The notes: generated by a model not told the origin, from the sequence alone. 64,000 nt of DNA from Brevundimonas sp. UBA7506 (GCF_002479495.1 NZ_DLNQ01000005.1:691095-755094); one strand, 5' to 3'. Positions 8,399-16,128 are shown, counted from the stretch's first letter. Made by a program: numbers and translations.

Positions 8399-8590
8399 AT
8401 GGCCGACAAGACCTTCCTCATCGACTACGAATGGCTGGGCAAAACCCTCTCCTGCCGATTGACTGCAGGCGAATGGGATCAGGCCGAAGAGAGGCTGGAC
8501 GCCCTGAGAAGCACGGGCAGGATTGTGGGCGAACTTCTGATGGAGGGCGATGCGGCGCCCATGATGACGAACCGGATCGGATCCTGCTGA
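8399..8590 (+). CDS. 63-residue hypothetical protein
   Basis: A small soluble protein with mixed helix/strand character and no membrane segment or recognised motif. The ATG at 8399 has a strong AGGGGAGA ribosome site, which is why it is preferred over an upstream in-frame start. It follows the repeat-protein gene by 75 bases across a hairpin. No function can be given. Confidence 0.6.
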   Translation: MADKTFLIDYEWLGKTLSCRLTAGEWDQAEERLDALRSTGRIVGELLMEGDAAPMMTNRIGSC

Positions 8591-8770
8591 AAACACGCCG
8601 CCGCTCCTCCTCGACATCCGGCCGTGTCGTCGGGATCACGCCAGGTCAGGTCCTCGGACAATCTTGCGCCCCCGCCGTCTTACAGAGCAGCTTCCGGGAA
8701 GACCGAGGGAACGCCGGAGTTTGAGAAGACGGGCGACTTCGAAAAGCCGGCCGCCGCAGGCGCGCCGTCG

Positions 8771-9028
8771 TCACGTCCGTGAAGCCGCCGCTCCTCGACC
8801 GGGATTGCTGGAATCCTCGGCGGAGGCGCTGCCGGAGCGCGCGCCAGGTTTACCGGCGGCCAGACACCGACGGCGAAGCTGCGTCCAGGTCGCACGACCT
8901 TCGAGGGTGAAGACATCCGACTGGGTATAGCCTTCGGAGATCATGGCCCTTCGTATTGCGCTGGGGATTGCGAAGCGAACCGAATCCGCCAGTTCGAAGG
9001 CCCTCTCGATAGCCGATTTCCTCAACAC
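8771..9028 (-). CDS. Small hypothetical protein (AIERAFELA-type helical domain)
   Basis: An 85-residue protein whose first 50 residues form a compact predicted helical unit (SAIERAFELADS..., IRRAM..EGY, LRRRC). This pattern recurs in small unnamed alphaproteobacterial proteins, from recall. Start is GTG 9028 or TTG 9025, behind a GGGAGG ribosome site; there is no ATG. A 27-codon reading frame with a strong ribosome site ends across this start, so the gene may be translated by coupling. Its likely promoter is the palindrome-EcfG element at 9140-9184. Role unknown. Confidence 0.5.
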   Translation of the reverse strand: MLRKSAIERAFELADSVRFAIPSAIRRAMISEGYTQSDVFTLEGRATWTQLRRRCLAAGKPGARSGSASAEDSSNPGRGAAASRT

Positions 9029-9105
9029 CCCCGCCCTCCCGCGTTCGCCCGCAAAATGCGGCCCGGGACGCGCCGAAGAGGGGCTGACACGTCGCCGAGC
9101 CGCAT
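9022..9105 (-). CDS. Possible 27-codon leader peptide
   Basis: ATG 9105 with a GGGAGG ribosome site nine bases upstream opens a 27-codon frame, ending in a TGA that overlaps the GTG/TTG start of the 85-residue gene. The product is Arg/Gly-rich with no domain. It could be a coupling leader, or the result of a one-base frameshift that once joined the two frames. Evidence is the ribosome site, the promoter spacing and the overlap only. Confidence 0.3.
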   Translation of the reverse strand: MRLGDVSAPLRRVPGRILRANAGGRGC

Positions 9106-9139
9106 TACAATTCACCTCCCGAAGTGATTGCCGACTGTA

Positions 9140-9184
9140 AATGTCCTCTTCCGCTGACGGTTCTTGGTGTCCGGTACCGGACAC
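9140..9184 (-). promoter_or_regulatory. Palindrome plus EcfG-like promoter (best palindrome in the window)
   Basis: An 18-bp perfect palindrome at 9167-9184 (core TGTCCGGTACCGGACA, 9168-9183). Reading the minus strand, three bases later comes AGAAC (9164-9160), 16 bases, then CATT (9143-9140). This is the same layout as twelve other sites in the window. It points at the leader/AIERAFELA gene pair, with ATG 9105 about 63 bases from the core. Confidence 0.65.
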
Positions 9185-9536
9185 TTCGACGCGCCTTGTC
9201 CTCTCCTTGCCTGCTTAAGCCCGAGCTTGGCCGGGCGCCTTTGATCCCTCCCCGCTCCGGCGTGCAGTCGGGCCGCAATGAGGAGGCGCCGTCGCGCTCC
9301 GGCGGGATCCTTCTGGGCTTCGAACCGGACGGTCTGATTTTCACCCTGAGCCTGCCTCTGACGAACAGATCTGCGTTCGGGCGATTTGCCGCTCACCGCT
9401 TTCCGACGCCAGGCGTTTTATATCATAGGTTAGTGCGGCCGCTTCTCCCGCAGATCATGGTGACTCACTGTCGAGAAGAGCCCGCAGGCCTCGACAGCCG
9501 TGGGCGCACGTTCCCGCTGCATGGCGGAGTGATCGT
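9185..9536. other. Gap without recognised gene
   Basis: About 350 bases before the first Crp/Fnr gene. The one long frame across it has an implausible Pro/Arg-rich composition and no ribosome site, so I treat it as non-coding. It should contain the promoter of the downstream regulator, but I could not pick one out. Confidence 0.4.
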
Positions 9537-10295
9537 TTGCCTCATCAGAACCGCGCCGGGCTTCAGGTTTTTCTGAACCGTCTCAACCTTCGCTCCCAGC
9601 TCACGCCCGTCGAACAGCAGGCCGTACTGGACCTGCCCGCCTTTCCATCCGAGCTGGAGGCGAACATCGACCATGTCGCCCTCGGCGAGATGACGGAATT
9701 CGCCAGCCTGGTCGTCACGGGGGCGCTGGGACGTTTCGGCCAGAACGCCCGCGGAGACCGGCAGATCACCGCGCTTCACGTTCCCGGCGACATGGCCAAT
9801 CTGCAGTCCGTCGTGGAGCCCCGCGCGACCTCCGCCCTGCAGGCCCTTTGCCGGACGAAGGTCCTCAAAATCCCTCACCAGGCCCTGCGATCGGCGGCGG
9901 CCCGGCACCCCGCCCTGGCCGAAGCCTTCTGGCGGGACTGCATGGTCGACGCCGCCGTCCTGTCGCAGTGGATCGTGAACATAGGTCGGCGGGACGCCGT
10001 GGGGCGTATCGCCCATCTCATCTGCGAAATCGCGACGCGCCAGGGCGTCCGCGAAAACGGGGCGGACTCTTTCGAGTTTCCCCTGACCCAGAACCAGATC
10101 GCCGACGCGACGGGGATGACCTCCGTCCACGTCAACCGGACTCTGAAGGCCCTCCGATCCGTGGCGACACTGGCGAGCCGGTCCGCTCAGGTCCTGGACT
10201 GGGAACAGCTGGTCGGTCTGGCCGATTTCGAGCCGGCCTATCTGCAGCGGGGCGTCGCTCCAGGCCACAGACTGAGGATCGCCCAGACCGACTGA
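9537..10295 (+). CDS. Crp/Fnr family transcriptional regulator
   Basis: A 252-residue regulator with an N-terminal cyclic-nucleotide-binding-like beta roll (about 25-120), a dimer helix, and a C-terminal winged helix whose recognition region reads TQNQIADATGMTSVHVNRTLKAL (about 182-204). No Fnr-type N-terminal cysteine cluster is present, so it is not an oxygen-sensing iron-sulphur protein of the classic kind. Start is TTG with GGAG seven bases upstream. It converges with the next Crp/Fnr gene. It is one of five such regulators here and a candidate reader of the TGTCSG palindromes. Confidence 0.9.
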   Translation: MPHQNRAGLQVFLNRLNLRSQLTPVEQQAVLDLPAFPSELEANIDHVALGEMTEFASLVVTGALGRFGQNARGDRQITALHVPGDMANLQSVVEPRATSALQALCRTKVLKIPHQALRSAAARHPALAEAFWRDCMVDAAVLSQWIVNIGRRDAVGRIAHLICEIATRQGVRENGADSFEFPLTQNQIADATGMTSVHVNRTLKALRSVATLASRSAQVLDWEQLVGLADFEPAYLQRGVAPGHRLRIAQTD

Positions 10296-10308
10296 TCCGC
10301 CGCGCTTC

Positions 10309-11046
10309 CTAGATCGGCGCGGCGTCCGGACGAAGATAGTTCGGATCGAAGCCCGCCAGGGCGACGAGCCCGGCACGGTCATGGATTTCGACCCATCCGG
10401 CCCGCCAGCACGCCAGGCCGCGAGAGCGCAACTCGGCGAGCGTCCGGTTCACGTGCACCGATGAAAGCCCGAGGCAGTCCGCGAAATCTTCCTGGGTCAT
10501 GGTCAGGCTGAATCCGTCATCGTTCCCCAGCCCCGCCATAGCGATCCGGGCGTCGAGCTCGCACAGGAGATGAGCCATCCGCCCGAGCGCATCCTGGCGG
10601 CCTAGTCGGTGAAACCACTCGCGCTGGATCGCCCCGTCGACGGCCAGCTCCAGCATGAACAGCCGACCGAGGTGCGGATGGGTCTCGATCATATCCGCCA
10701 AAGGGCGGTGAGGCAGGGCCGCGGTGATGCAGTCGGTCACCGCCAGGACGCCATGGTCCACCTGTTTCATGACCAGGCCGTGCAGGTCGAGAAAATCTCT
10801 AGCAACGCTGAGCTGGGTGATGGAGCGCGCGCCGCTCCTGAAAACCTTGATGCGGGCGGCGAGCCCGGAAACGAGCAGGCGGCAGTCCGAAAGCCGGGCG
10901 CCTGGACGAAGGATCATTTCGCCCGCGCGATGCAGGACGGGGGCGTCGAGCGCCTGTTCAAGCGCGACCCGCTCGGCGGGACTGATCCTGTCCCGCCGCT
11001 CGAATCTGGCGATCAGCCCCTGTGTCGGCGTCTGACCCGAAATCAT
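10309..11046 (-). CDS. Crp/Fnr family transcriptional regulator
   Basis: A 245-residue paralogue of the regulator at 9537, with a beta-roll sensor (about 20-125) and a winged helix containing TQEDFADCLGLSSVHVNRTLAEL. ATG 11046 is chosen over ATG 11082 because the latter lacks any ribosome site and would overlap the divergent gene; a weak GGGAG lies 12 bases before 11046. It lacks an iron-sulphur cysteine pattern. Ligand and targets are unknown. It is transcribed divergently from a DUF6894-like gene and convergently with the other regulator. Confidence 0.88.
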   Translation of the reverse strand: MISGQTPTQGLIARFERRDRISPAERVALEQALDAPVLHRAGEMILRPGARLSDCRLLVSGLAARIKVFRSGARSITQLSVARDFLDLHGLVMKQVDHGVLAVTDCITAALPHRPLADMIETHPHLGRLFMLELAVDGAIQREWFHRLGRQDALGRMAHLLCELDARIAMAGLGNDDGFSLTMTQEDFADCLGLSSVHVNRTLAELRSRGLACWRAGWVEIHDRAGLVALAGFDPNYLRPDAAPI

Positions 11047-11080
11047 CCGATTTTCACGCTCCCGCGTATAGATGTCCGTC

Positions 11081-11320
11081 ATGGCGCTTTACAGATATAT
11101 CGTCACCCAACCGGACAAGGAACTGGTGCTCGAGAACGAGGCCGCCTCGGACGATGTCGCCTACCGCGAAGGGGTTCGCTTCGCCGCCGAGTTGCTGGCT
11201 GAACAGTCTACGGCTCTCCCGGCGCCTTTCGGCTTCGACCTTATCGTCCAGAATGCCGACGGCCGCGAGATCTGGCGCGTGACCGTCACGGCCCCCGCCA
11301 AGCCCGACACCCATTCCTGA
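11081..11320 (+). CDS. DUF6894-like small protein
   Basis: A 79-residue protein starting MALYRY, with a central helix carrying a YREGVRFAAELL pattern and a final strand pair (FDLIVQNADGREIWRVTV). The helix-then-two-strands layout resembles DUF6894 and is repeated in the proteins at 12241 and 46249. Function unknown. An alternative ATG at 11072 is in frame; neither has a clear ribosome site. It is divergent from a Crp/Fnr gene, with which it must share its promoter region. Confidence 0.6.
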   Translation: MALYRYIVTQPDKELVLENEAASDDVAYREGVRFAAELLAEQSTALPAPFGFDLIVQNADGREIWRVTVTAPAKPDTHS

Positions 11321-11451
11321 GGCGTCCCCGCCGATGGCGGAACAGCTGTGCGCCAGTCGCCTTTAAAGACCATGGTCTTCCTGGTCCTCCGTCCCAAGGT
11401 CCCCTCAGATGATCGGCGCCGGCACCCTTCTCGACGCGGAACGCTTCCGCG

Positions 11452-12225
11452 GTGAGGATCGCCACCTTCAACGTCAACGGGATCAACGGTCGGGCGCCGG
11501 TGCTGCTCCGCTGGCTGGAGGCGACCCGCCCGGACGTCGTCTGCTTGCAGGAGCTCAAGGCCCAGCAGGCGAACTTCCCCGCCCAGGCCCTCGGCGACCT
11601 CGGCTATGAGGCGATATGGCTGGGTCAGAAAAGCTGGAACGGGGTCGCCGTTCTGGCGAAGGGAATGGCCATCCACGAAACCCGACGCGGCCTTCCCGAC
11701 GACCCTGACCCGAGCCAGAGCCGTTACATCGAAGCTGCGATAAACGGCGTTCTCGTGGGCTGCCTCTATCTGCCCAATGGAAATCCGGCGCCCGGCCCCC
11801 GCTTTGATTACAAGCTCGCTTGGGCGGAGGCCTTCATCGCCCATGCCGCCCGGCTGATCGAGACCGGAGCGCCGGTGGTGCTGGCGGGCGACTACAACAT
11901 CATCCCGACCCCCGCGGACGTCTACAAGCCGGAGCGCTGGACGGACGACGCCCTGTTTCGTCCCGAGGCGCGGCGCGTCTTCAGCCGCCTGCTCGACCAG
12001 GGCTGGACCGACGCCCTGCGCCTGCACCACCCGCAGGCGACCATCTATACCTTCTGGGACTATTTCAGGAACGCCTACGCCCGCAACGCGGGACTGCGCA
12101 TCGACCATCTTCTGGTCAGCCCCTCCCTCGTCGATCGCCTCCGCGCCTCCAACGTCGATCGCGAGGTCCGAGGTTGGGAAAAATCGAGCGATCACGCTCC
12201 GACCTGGATCGAACTCGCCGACTGA
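11452..12225 (+). CDS. xth: Exodeoxyribonuclease III
   Basis: A 257-residue endonuclease/exonuclease/phosphatase-fold protein matching exonuclease III, which cuts the DNA backbone at abasic sites and degrades 3' ends in base-excision repair. Visible motifs are FNVNGIN near residue 6, LQELKAQ near 32, GDYNIIPTPADVY near 145, and the C-terminal RIDHLL and SSDHAPTWIEL elements, covering metal-binding and catalytic His/Asp. The start is GTG 11452, with no good ATG nearby. Its setting in a stress-gene block suits a DNA-repair role. Confidence 0.93.
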   Translation: MRIATFNVNGINGRAPVLLRWLEATRPDVVCLQELKAQQANFPAQALGDLGYEAIWLGQKSWNGVAVLAKGMAIHETRRGLPDDPDPSQSRYIEAAINGVLVGCLYLPNGNPAPGPRFDYKLAWAEAFIAHAARLIETGAPVVLAGDYNIIPTPADVYKPERWTDDALFRPEARRVFSRLLDQGWTDALRLHHPQATIYTFWDYFRNAYARNAGLRIDHLLVSPSLVDRLRASNVDREVRGWEKSSDHAPTWIELAD

Positions 12226-12240
12226 CGGTATCCACGACCG

Positions 12241-12771
12241 TCAGACGACCAAGCTCTTCTCGATCTGGCGAAACAGCGTCATGGCCTGGGCGTCGTCCAG
12301 GGCGTCGATATCGATCCCGGCGGTGAGATCGACCAGGAGATCGATCACAGTCCCGCAGGCCGCGCCGTCGGCCGGCGCCTCGATCTGCACCCAGGCCGCT
12401 ATGGCGGCGAGGGTGTGCAGAGCTTCCTGATCAGTCATGGGACTGTCCTGGAGCGCGGCGGCGGCGGCGATCTCGCGCATTTCCCACAGCGCTCTTCGAC
12501 AGGCGTCCGGATCCTCGCGTCTCTGGTCATCCGTGAGGGCCGGCGCCCCGGCGGAGCTCAGCACCAGCTGGAACAGGATCTCGCCCCGAGGGGATGAGAC
12601 CGTCATCCGCGCCTCGCGCGAACTCCAGAAGGCGGCGCCGTCGTCCCGAAGAAGCTCGCCCAGGGTGCGCACCGCCTCCACCCGGGCCTCGTCCACCGAT
12701 GCGAGGCTCGATCGCCACCTGAACGTCCTGCCGTCAGGCCCTGCGTCAGACTCGAAGAGGAAGCTCTGCAT
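12241..12771 (-). CDS. DUF6894-like domain protein with C-terminal extension
   Basis: A 176-residue soluble protein. Residues 1-75 have the DUF6894-like pattern (helix with DEARVEAVRTLGELL, then strands ending GEILFQLVL). Residues 80-176 are mostly helical and acidic and have no recognised family. It ends 16 bases from the convergent exonuclease III stop. Function unknown. The domain call is by pattern memory and shared features with two other small proteins in the window. Confidence 0.6.
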   Translation of the reverse strand: MQSFLFESDAGPDGRTFRWRSSLASVDEARVEAVRTLGELLRDDGAAFWSSREARMTVSSPRGEILFQLVLSSAGAPALTDDQRREDPDACRRALWEMREIAAAAALQDSPMTDQEALHTLAAIAAWVQIEAPADGAACGTVIDLLVDLTAGIDIDALDDAQAMTLFRQIEKSLVV

Positions 12772-12778
12772 CTCGGCG

Positions 12779-13132
12779 TCAGCGTGACGCCGTCGCGGCG
12801 GCGCCCGATGCGCCGCGCGACGCCCCGTTCGTCCGGGAAGGCGCGGAGTCGCCGGCGACCGTCACAGGCGCCTCCGTCGTCAGCCGCCTGCCGACCTCAT
12901 CCTGGAAGGCTGCGGCGTCTTCGACCTGGGAGCCGTTATCCACGGGAGCGGAGGCGAAAGGCCCCGCCCAGAAGGCCCAGACCACGGCGAAGCCGACAGC
13001 CGTCAGCACCAGGCCTCCCAGGAGAACCGCCATGATCCGCGACCCTTTTCGGCCCTGGCGCACGTACTGGGCCTCGACCGGCCGTTTGTTCCGCACGGCC
13101 CTGGCCGAGGCTTCATGGGGATTCGGGAGCAT
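12779..13132 (-). CDS. Small single-span membrane protein
   Basis: A 117-residue protein with a basic cytoplasmic N-terminus (about 35 residues), one strongly hydrophobic span (about 34-58) and an Ala/Ser/Thr-rich tail likely in the periplasm. ATG 13132 is preferred because AAAAGGA lies just upstream; an in-frame ATG at 13147 lacks one. No family recognised. It lies seven bases upstream of the DUF6894-like gene on the same strand, so the two may be co-transcribed. Confidence 0.55.
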   Translation of the reverse strand: MLPNPHEASARAVRNKRPVEAQYVRQGRKGSRIMAVLLGGLVLTAVGFAVVWAFWAGPFASAPVDNGSQVEDAAAFQDEVGRRLTTEAPVTVAGDSAPSRTNGASRGASGAAATASR

Positions 13133-13207
13133 GTTGGTCCTTTTCATATGGGCAAGGGGGCGCGGACCGCTCGACCGATAGTCGAAACTTCGTTCAGGTC
13201 CGCCTGT

Positions 13208-13495
13208 TCAAAGGCTCAAGAGACCGAGCACGGCCATGACCACGCCGATGGCGGCCGCACATCCGTACCAGAAGGTCGGGGTGAGACGCGGGCCTCCCGG
13301 CTGGAACACAGGCTCCGTGGGCAAGGGGGTCTCAGGACCCTCTTCGGAAGGGGCGAACGAGCGGGCGCCTCCGGCCTCTTCGTCGGCGCCCGCCGGCGCC
13401 GTGCCGGGATCGAAGATCGGCCTGGCGCCCTGGCCGCGTCGACGCCATTGGGCGTCCTTTTCCTGAAGGGGATGGGGCATGGGATCTGAAACCAT
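13208..13495 (-). CDS. Small C-terminally anchored membrane protein
   Basis: A 95-residue protein that is Pro/Glu/Ala-rich for about 70 residues and ends in one hydrophobic span (about 74-93), so it is probably tail-anchored. The start could be ATG 13495 or ATG 13480; no strong ribosome site favours either. No family recognised. It belongs to a series of small minus-strand genes from 12241 to 13764. Confidence 0.45.
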   Translation of the reverse strand: MVSDPMPHPLQEKDAQWRRRGQGARPIFDPGTAPAGADEEAGGARSFAPSEEGPETPLPTEPVFQPGGPRLTPTFWYGCAAAIGVVMAVLGLLSL

Positions 13496-13512
13496 GGCCC
13501 GGCCCGAGGTTC

Positions 13513-13764
13513 CTAGGCGGCGGACTTGGGTCGGGAAGACGACACGGGGGCGGCCCCCTCCTCGCCGACATGATGTTCAATACGGCCGCTCTCGATCTCC
13601 GTTCGGGAAAACACCTCCTCCTGACCGTCCATCAGGAGTTCTTCCGCCTGGTCGTCGGCCAGACTATCGACCGCCTCGGCCGGGCCCTGATGACCGGCCT
13701 TTGGAGCGTGCGGGCCGCGCTGATCGCCGTGCCGGGTGTCGTCGGTTTCATGGTTCGTGATCAT
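13513..13764 (-). CDS. Small acidic hydrophilic protein
   Basis: An 83-residue protein rich in Glu, Asp, His and Gly with no hydrophobic span or recognised motif; likely soluble and partly disordered. ATG 13764 has a GGAG element 10-11 bases upstream. A half-match to the shared palindrome (CGGACC) lies at 13840-13845 but without a full second arm. The coding call rests on composition and start context only. Confidence 0.4.
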   Translation of the reverse strand: MITNHETDDTRHGDQRGPHAPKAGHQGPAEAVDSLADDQAEELLMDGQEEVFSRTEIESGRIEHHVGEEGAAPVSSSRPKSAA

Positions 13765-13847
13765 GGGTCTGCGTCTCCATCCAGTTCGGTCCCACGACAT
13801 CAATCCCTGACCTCGCCCGGGAGTTCGATATGTGCGGATCGGACCAT

Positions 13848-13877
13848 GAGCCGGCCGGCCGGCCGGCCGGCCGGCTC
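13848..13877. repeat. Six CCGG tetramers in a 30-bp perfect palindrome
   Basis: Positions 13851-13874 are six consecutive CCGG units flanked by GAG and CTC, so the whole 30 bp reads the same on both strands and can fold into a hairpin or cruciform. It lies between two divergent transcripts, just before the DUF378 promoter. Copy number of such a repeat is prone to slippage. Confidence 0.9.
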
Positions 13878-13902
13878 GGCGTTTCGCGAACGCCTGCGTC
13901 TG

Positions 13903-13948
13903 TGACCGATACCGGTCTTGCCGGAACAAGGGCGGGGCCCGGCCCGAT
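13903..13948 (+). promoter_or_regulatory. Palindrome plus EcfG-like promoter for DUF378 gene
   Basis: TGACCG-ATAC-CGGTCT at 13903-13918, four bases, GGAAC at 13923-13927, 17 bases, CGAT at 13945-13948. The palindrome ends 58 bases before ATG 13976. The -35 is perfect and the -10 and palindrome arms are one or two mismatches from consensus. Confidence 0.6.
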
Positions 13949-13975
13949 TAATCGACGTCACACGGAGTACAGACC

Positions 13976-14212
13976 ATGAAAGCCGTCAATCTCATCACCC
14001 TTCTCCTGATCATCATCGGAGCCGTGAACTGGGGCCTCGTCGGCGCCTTCGATTTCAACCTCGTATCCGCCCTCTTCGGCGACGGTTCGGCGATCACCCG
14101 CGGCGTCTACGTCCTCGTCGGGCTTTCGGGTCTCTGGCAGGTCGCCCCCTTCGCCCGAGCCCTGCGGATCGATGAACCCCGCGCTGAAGCCGGCCGTCGC
14201 TTCGCTCGCTGA
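13976..14212 (+). CDS. DUF378 domain membrane protein
   Basis: A 78-residue inner-membrane protein with two spans (about 5-25 and 42-60) and the typical DUF378 signature IGAVNWGLVGAFDFNLVSALF. Function of DUF378 proteins is unknown; small stress-induced membrane proteins of this family are common. It is preceded by a palindrome-plus-EcfG-like promoter and followed after 21 bases by another small gene, probably in one transcript. Confidence 0.9.
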   Translation: MKAVNLITLLLIIIGAVNWGLVGAFDFNLVSALFGDGSAITRGVYVLVGLSGLWQVAPFARALRIDEPRAEAGRRFAR

Positions 14213-14233
14213 ACCGCTCGCCCAGGAGAAACC

Positions 14234-14503
14234 ATGATCTACTTCTGTTTCATCGAGGGCGACGACCGGCATGACGTCGAAATGAAGGTCTTGGAGGCCG
14301 TCGAGGACGACCAGGCGATGCAGGAGGCTGGAGCCCTCCGCTTCGGCGGCCGCACCGGCTACGTCTTCGACGGCGATCGCTCGGTCGGATCGGTAGAGAC
14401 GTCCCGCGAGCCGGAGGCCGAACACCCCTTCTTCGGCGGCATCGATCGCGAAGCTTTCGGCAAGGCCCTCTTGCCGGCGGCAGGCGCCGAACCTTCCTGG
14501 TGA
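14234..14503 (+). CDS. 89-residue hypothetical protein
   Basis: A soluble acidic protein with no recognised domain; strand-helix-strand character in the first 55 residues and a Pro/Glu-rich end. ATG 14234 has AGGAG at a good distance. It is probably co-transcribed with the DUF378 gene and would share its stress promoter. It converges directly with the DUF7662-like gene (stops adjoin). Confidence 0.55.
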   Translation: MIYFCFIEGDDRHDVEMKVLEAVEDDQAMQEAGALRFGGRTGYVFDGDRSVGSVETSREPEAEHPFFGGIDREAFGKALLPAAGAEPSW

Positions 14504-14752
14504 TCAGCGTCTGCGCACAAACCTCACCCGTTCCTTGCCGGGGATGAGACAGGCGTCGAATCCGGCTGCTCGCCAGGCGTCCTTCTGAACATCACGGGGC
14601 GTCGGTTCGGCCTCGTCGGCCCACCACTGCGGAAGGCTCGCGCCCTTGGGAAGCATGGCGCGCAGCCTGAGCTCGATCTCGGCGAAGCTCAACTCGAGAG
14701 CGTCGACCTTCTGTCTTTTCAGGTAGTCGCGAAGCGGATCATATTTCCCCAT
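14504..14752 (-). CDS. DUF7662-like domain protein
   Basis: An 82-residue protein that starts MGKYDPLRDYLKRQ and contains a LSFAEIELRLRAMLP helix, a Trp pair (QWWAD) and a basic C-terminus (VRFVRRR). This order matches the small DUF7662 proteins by recall. Such proteins may bind nucleic acid, but that is not shown. Transcribed alone. Confidence 0.6.
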   Translation of the reverse strand: MGKYDPLRDYLKRQKVDALELSFAEIELRLRAMLPKGASLPQWWADEAEPTPRDVQKDAWRAAGFDACLIPGKERVRFVRRR

Positions 14753-14874
14753 GGCGCCAGTGACCTTGAAACCGGCGCGGACGCAAGCCGGCGCCGCCCG
14801 GCCGTCAGGAAGCCGAGCGCGCCCCGCCGCGCATAACCGCTAGGCTGTGGCCGTTCCAGCCTGCCGCGGCCGCA

Positions 14875-15267
14875 TCAGAAGCCGAAGTCGATCTGATCAG
14901 GATGGACGGCGGACCTCGGCGTCCTTCGCGAGGGTCGCGAAGTCGCCCTGGGCTTCATCGCCTCACACTCCGAAGCCAGGCTCTCCTCACAGGGTTTTCG
15001 GCTGCGTCGGTCCATTCCCTTGAGACGGGGGCTGGAAGGACTGCGCCAACGCCGTCTGTCGCGGTTCTTCCGCCACGCCTCCAGCTCGCTCTCCCACCAG
15101 CCGACCCGGCCGGGCGAAAGGGCGACAGAGGCTGGAAAACCGCCTGTCTGCTGCAGACGCCAGGCCGTGGTCCGGCTGACGCCGACCAGGGCCCGAACCT
15201 CGGACCAGACCAGCAAACGCCCCTCGGGCGCAGGGCCCTCCTCGCACGAAATCCCTTCCTCAGCCAT
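14875..15267 (-). CDS. AlpA-type DNA-binding protein (excisionase-like)
   Basis: A 130-residue protein. Residues 17-65 form an AlpA/MerR-type winged helix (WSEVRALVGVSRTTAWRLQ..GGFPASV...GWWESELEAW), the fold used by phage-type regulators and excisionases. The rest is basic and unstructured. It overlaps the upstream HTH gene by eight bases, so RadC-like, HTH and AlpA genes form one operon. AlpA regulators usually accompany an integrase, but none is visible in this window, so it is probably a remnant or chromosomal relic of a mobile element. Confidence 0.75.
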   Translation of the reverse strand: MAEEGISCEEGPAPEGRLLVWSEVRALVGVSRTTAWRLQQTGGFPASVALSPGRVGWWESELEAWRKNRDRRRWRSPSSPRLKGMDRRSRKPCEESLASECEAMKPRATSRPSRRTPRSAVHPDQIDFGF

Positions 15268-15535
15268 GGCGACGCGCCCGGGCGGCCGCCGGCGCCGACG
15301 TGCGGACTTCGGAAATCTGGTCCAGGGCCCAGGTCCGCAACAGTCCGCGGGGGTAAAAGGGACGCGATCTGACGTGAAGACATGGCGGTCCGTTCCCGCC
15401 CATGGACCAGAGGCGTGCCAAAGTGGCCGGTTTCAGGCGCACGCCCAGGGCGGCGAGGAAGGCGGAGGCCTCCTTGCGCGTCAGAAGATCCTCCGCCCCG
15501 TCGTCCGGCGCCGCTCGACCTGGCTCCGCAATCAT
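15260..15535 (-). CDS. Helix-turn-helix DNA-binding protein (excisionase-like)
   Basis: A 91-residue protein with an LLTRKEASAFLAALG helix pair, an LKPATLARLW helix and an FYPRGLLRTWA tail. This is the layout of small MerR-like DNA-binding proteins in alphaproteobacterial mobile elements. Its ATG overlaps the stop of the RadC-like gene (ATGA), and its stop overlaps the AlpA start. Together these suggest a compact control module. Confidence 0.65.
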   Translation of the reverse strand: MIAEPGRAAPDDGAEDLLTRKEASAFLAALGVRLKPATLARLWSMGGNGPPCLHVRSRPFYPRGLLRTWALDQISEVRTSAPAAARARRHG

Positions 15536-16128
15536 GGGCTTCTCTCCCGGCTTCGGCAGTCCCGGGCGGACCGGACATCCCGACCTGCGGCCAGGGCCAG
15601 ATAGCAGGACAGGACCAGGTCTACGTAGGCCTCGGTTTCCGGGATTTCCGGAACCCGCCCCAGACGCTCCACCCGCGCGGGCCCCGCATTGAAGACGGGG
15701 GCGTGGTCGACAGTACCGTCCGCCCGCAGCTCTTCCCGGATCAGGATGTTGCGCTTGTTGAGGTAGAGGGCGCGAAACTGTTCGCGCGGCGCATGGGCCA
15801 AAGCGATGCGCAGGTAGGTCAGGAGCGCGCTCCAGGACGAGAGGACGGGTCGTCTGCAGGCCTCGGCCCGGCCCATGGCCAGGGCCAGGGCCCTGATGTT
15901 GCCGAAACTGGCCACAGCCCCGGGCGGCAGACCCGCTCGCGCCAGGGCGGCTGCGTCCGCGGCCGCCGCCCCCGCCAGGCCCCCAAAGGCGGTGATCAGG
16001 GCGGCGGCGGCGTCCCGCCCCGCACCCGGCAGGTCCCGCTCCAGGAGGGCCGACAACAGGTCCAGATCCGCCGCCTCCTCATAGGGCGTAGCCGGAATGG
16101 TGCAGTCCAAAGCAACGAGCGAAGTCAT
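15532..16128 (-). CDS. RadC-like (JAB domain) protein lacking the metal-binding motif
   Basis: A 198-residue protein. The N-terminal part resembles RadC helix-hairpin-helix sequence. Residues 98-145 match the start of the RadC JAB fold (LLTYLRIALAHAPREQFRALYLNKRN...GTVDHAPVF). After HAPVF the normal continuation, including the HNHPSGD metal site, is absent and is replaced by unrelated sequence. It is therefore a truncated or recombined RadC, unlikely to be a metalloprotease. It heads the operon with the HTH and AlpA genes, a combination common on mobile DNA. Confidence 0.7.
   Translation of the reverse strand: MTSLVALDCTIPATPYEEAADLDLLSALLERDLPGAGRDAAAALITAFGGLAGAAAADAAALARAGLPPGAVASFGNIRALALAMGRAEACRRPVLSSWSALLTYLRIALAHAPREQFRALYLNKRNILIREELRADGTVDHAPVFNAGPARVERLGRVPEIPETEAYVDLVLSCYLALAAGRDVRSARDCRSRERSP

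Noticed and set aside
9124..9576. 150-codon plus-strand frame before the first Crp/Fnr gene
   Set aside because: No ribosome site, crosses the best palindrome and runs into the regulator in another frame.
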